Shown: positions 62,934-64,000 of the stretch, one piece after another
How positions within the stretch are numbered: the first letter of the stretch is position 1
Layout: each line of letters begins with the position of its first letter
Source: an uncultured Marinifilum sp.
GTDB taxonomy: Bacteria; Bacteroidota; Bacteroidia; Bacteroidales; Marinifilaceae
Reading direction: 5' to 3'
NCBI RefSeq assembly: GCF_963677195.1
Contig: NZ_OY781918.1
Location: forward strand, 1,786,923 to 1,850,922
DNA length: 64,000 bases
Made by a program: the position numbers and the translations under genes
Notes under the pieces: generated by a model
The model's database searches: none
Seen by the model: the letters and a program-made list of their open reading frames with translations, nothing else
Told to the model about the DNA's origin: nothing

Positions 62934-63506
62934 TTATACAATTCCAGAGAATCCCATAAAAGCCATAGCAAGTAGTCCGGCAACAATAAGAGCAGCAGGA
63001 GTTCCTTTAATACCTTTAGGAAGATCTATCATATCAAGATGTTCGCGTAATCCTGCAAATAGTACAAGTGCTAAACCAAAACCTATGGCAGTTGCTCCCG
63101 AGAATACAACAGCCTCAAGAAGGTTATAATCCTTCTGAATAGTCATAATGGCAACACCTAAAATTGCACAGTTTGTAGTTATTAATGGTAAAAATACACC
63201 TAATGCCTGATACAATGCAGGGCTTACTTTTTTAAGTATAATTTCAACCAACTGAACTAATGAGGCAATAATAAGGATGAAAGTAATGGTTTGCATGAAA
63301 CCAATTCCAAATGCATCCAAAATATATTTTTGAATTAAGTAGGTAACAATGGTTGCCAAAATCATTACAAAAGTAACAGCTCCAGTCATACCCACTGCGG
63401 TAGATACTTTTTTCGATACTCCAAGGAAAGGACAAATTCCAAGGAATTGCGCCAATACAACGTTGTTAACGAATATGGCAGATATAATTATAATAATATA
63501 TTCCAT
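62934..63506 (-). CDS. rnfA: Electron transport complex subunit RnfA
   Basis: 190 residues, six membrane helices. Landmarks: the N-terminal [21 protein letters not shown] with the conserved Cys near residue 25, [20 protein letters not shown] with the second Cys (the pair that binds the [2Fe-2S] cluster between RnfA and RnfE), and a C-terminal [18 protein letters not shown]. Rnf couples ferredoxin-to-NAD electron flow to Na+ or H+ pumping. Last gene of a minus-strand operon running out of the window, with a terminator after it. The related NqrE subunit differs; the adjacent RnfE-type gene and sequence favour Rnf. Confidence 0.92.
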   Translation of the reverse strand: MEYIIIIISAIFVNNVVLAQFLGICPFLGVSKKVSTAVGMTGAVTFVMILATIVTYLIQKYILDAFGIGFMQTITFILIIASLVQLVEIILKKVSPALYQALGVFLPLITTNCAILGVAIMTIQKDYNLLEAVVFSGATAIGFGLALVLFAGLREHLDMIDLPKGIKGTPAALIVAGLLAMAFMGFSGIV

Positions 63507-63518
63507 GATAATTTCTCT

Positions 63519-64000
63519 TTATGCTTTTCTTAATCGGTTAATAATTGCAATAAGATAGCCCAATGCTAAGAAAGCTCCCGGAGCTAATACGAATACCAAC
63601 ATTCCGTAAGTATCGCTAAAAATAGAGATGCCAAATACTTTTCCGCTTCCTAGAAGTTCTCTTACCGATCCTAAAATGGTTAATGCCATAGCAAATCCTA
63701 ATCCCATTCCAGCACCATCAATAATAGATGGAATTACTTTGTTTTTAGATGCAAATGCTTCGGCGCGGCCCAATACAACACAGTTTACAACAATAAGAGG
63801 TATAAATACACCCAATTGAGCGTGTAATGCAGGAACGTAGCCAGCCATAACCAAATCAACCATGGTTACAAATGATGCTATAATTACAATAAATGAAGGA
63901 ATTTTTACTTTGTCGGGAATTTGATTGCTTACTAAAGAAATTACCATGTTCGACATGATTAATACAAAGGTAGTTGCCAATCCCATTCCTAAACCGTTAA
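63519..64000 (-). CDS. rnfE: Electron transport complex subunit RnfE, N-terminal part beyond window
   Basis: The frame is open to the window edge: codons before the internal Met read [17 protein letters not shown], a conserved stretch inside RnfE, so the start lies outside. Seen are [28 protein letters not shown] with the conserved Cys, [24 protein letters not shown], and a C-terminal [19 protein letters not shown]. RnfE partners RnfA in the membrane part of the Rnf complex. The stop lies 12 bp before the rnfA start, consistent with the rnf gene order ending E, A. Confidence 0.9.
   Translation of the reverse strand, partial: NGLGMGLATTFVLIMSNMVISLVSNQIPDKVKIPSFIVIIASFVTMVDLVMAGYVPALHAQLGVFIPLIVVNCVVLGRAEAFASKNKVIPSIIDGAGMGLGFAMALTILGSVRELLGSGKVFGISIFSDTYGMLVFVLAPGAFLALGYLIAIINRLRKA

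Overview
The window is an AT-rich chromosomal segment of a Bacteroidota bacterium. Supporting signs are promoter-like -33 TTTG / -7 TAnnTTTG pairs instead of sigma70 boxes, few Shine-Dalgarno sites, and lineage-typical genes: a DUF4831 protein, a tamB/tsaD divergent pair, a tonB-exbD-exbB cluster, M16 peptidase pairs and large hybrid histidine kinases. Rnf and NhaD genes suggest a sodium-using, probably marine, facultative or anaerobic member of the Bacteroidales/Marinilabiliales. That placement is inference. No rRNA, tRNA, CRISPR array, prophage or plasmid genes were seen.

Layout. 1-4.2 kb: end of a bifunctional NAD(P)HX repair gene (cut by the window edge), a DUF4831 protein and the dipeptidase PepD. 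4.2-7.4 kb (minus): nicotinate phosphoribosyltransferase, a D-threonine-aldolase-like PLP enzyme and a DUF2062 membrane protein. 7.5-12.3 kb: three tandem MFSD1-like MFS transporters. The last has its 3' end replaced by a complete 1043-bp insertion sequence with 16-bp inverted repeats and a 5-bp target duplication. 13.4-21.4 kb (minus): purA, a Fur-family regulator, a RelA/SpoT homolog, and a FabK/nitronate-monooxygenase-like gene followed by an active/inactive M16 peptidase pair. 21.7-27.8 kb: three tandem CLC chloride-channel-family proteins, each 591 residues. 27.9-29.7 kb (minus): a Phe-rich secreted protein and two paralogous small membrane proteins. 30-32.2 kb: glyA and a TauE/SafE transporter. 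A degenerate heptanucleotide array then precedes tonB-exbD-exbB, nhaD and tamB (minus), with tsaD divergent from tamB.

41.8-49.7 kb (minus): a PH-like membrane protein, a CYTH protein and a signalling cluster (two hybrid kinases, CheR, CheB) without MCP, CheA or CheW. 50-52.2 kb: an OB-fold-like lipoprotein overlapping a PepSY-TM protein, then a TPR protein whose C-terminal part looks like a peptidase that has lost its zinc ligands. 52.3-58.6 kb: TetR regulator and an RND efflux system (adaptor, pump, TolC). 58.8-62.7 kb: a membrane class III nucleotide cyclase convergent with a PAS hybrid kinase, their stop codons sharing TTAA. 62.9-64 kb (minus): rnfA and the end of rnfE.

Themes. Tandem paralog expansion occurs in the MFS, CLC and small membrane protein groups. 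Signalling genes dominate 42-50 and 58-63 kb. The least expected items are the three CLC genes with a structured leader before the second, the heptamer array, the IS-recoded MFS tail, the pseudo-peptidase, and several palindromes at promoters (tamB, tetR, efflux operon). All functional statements are from reading sequence and motifs; no searches were run.
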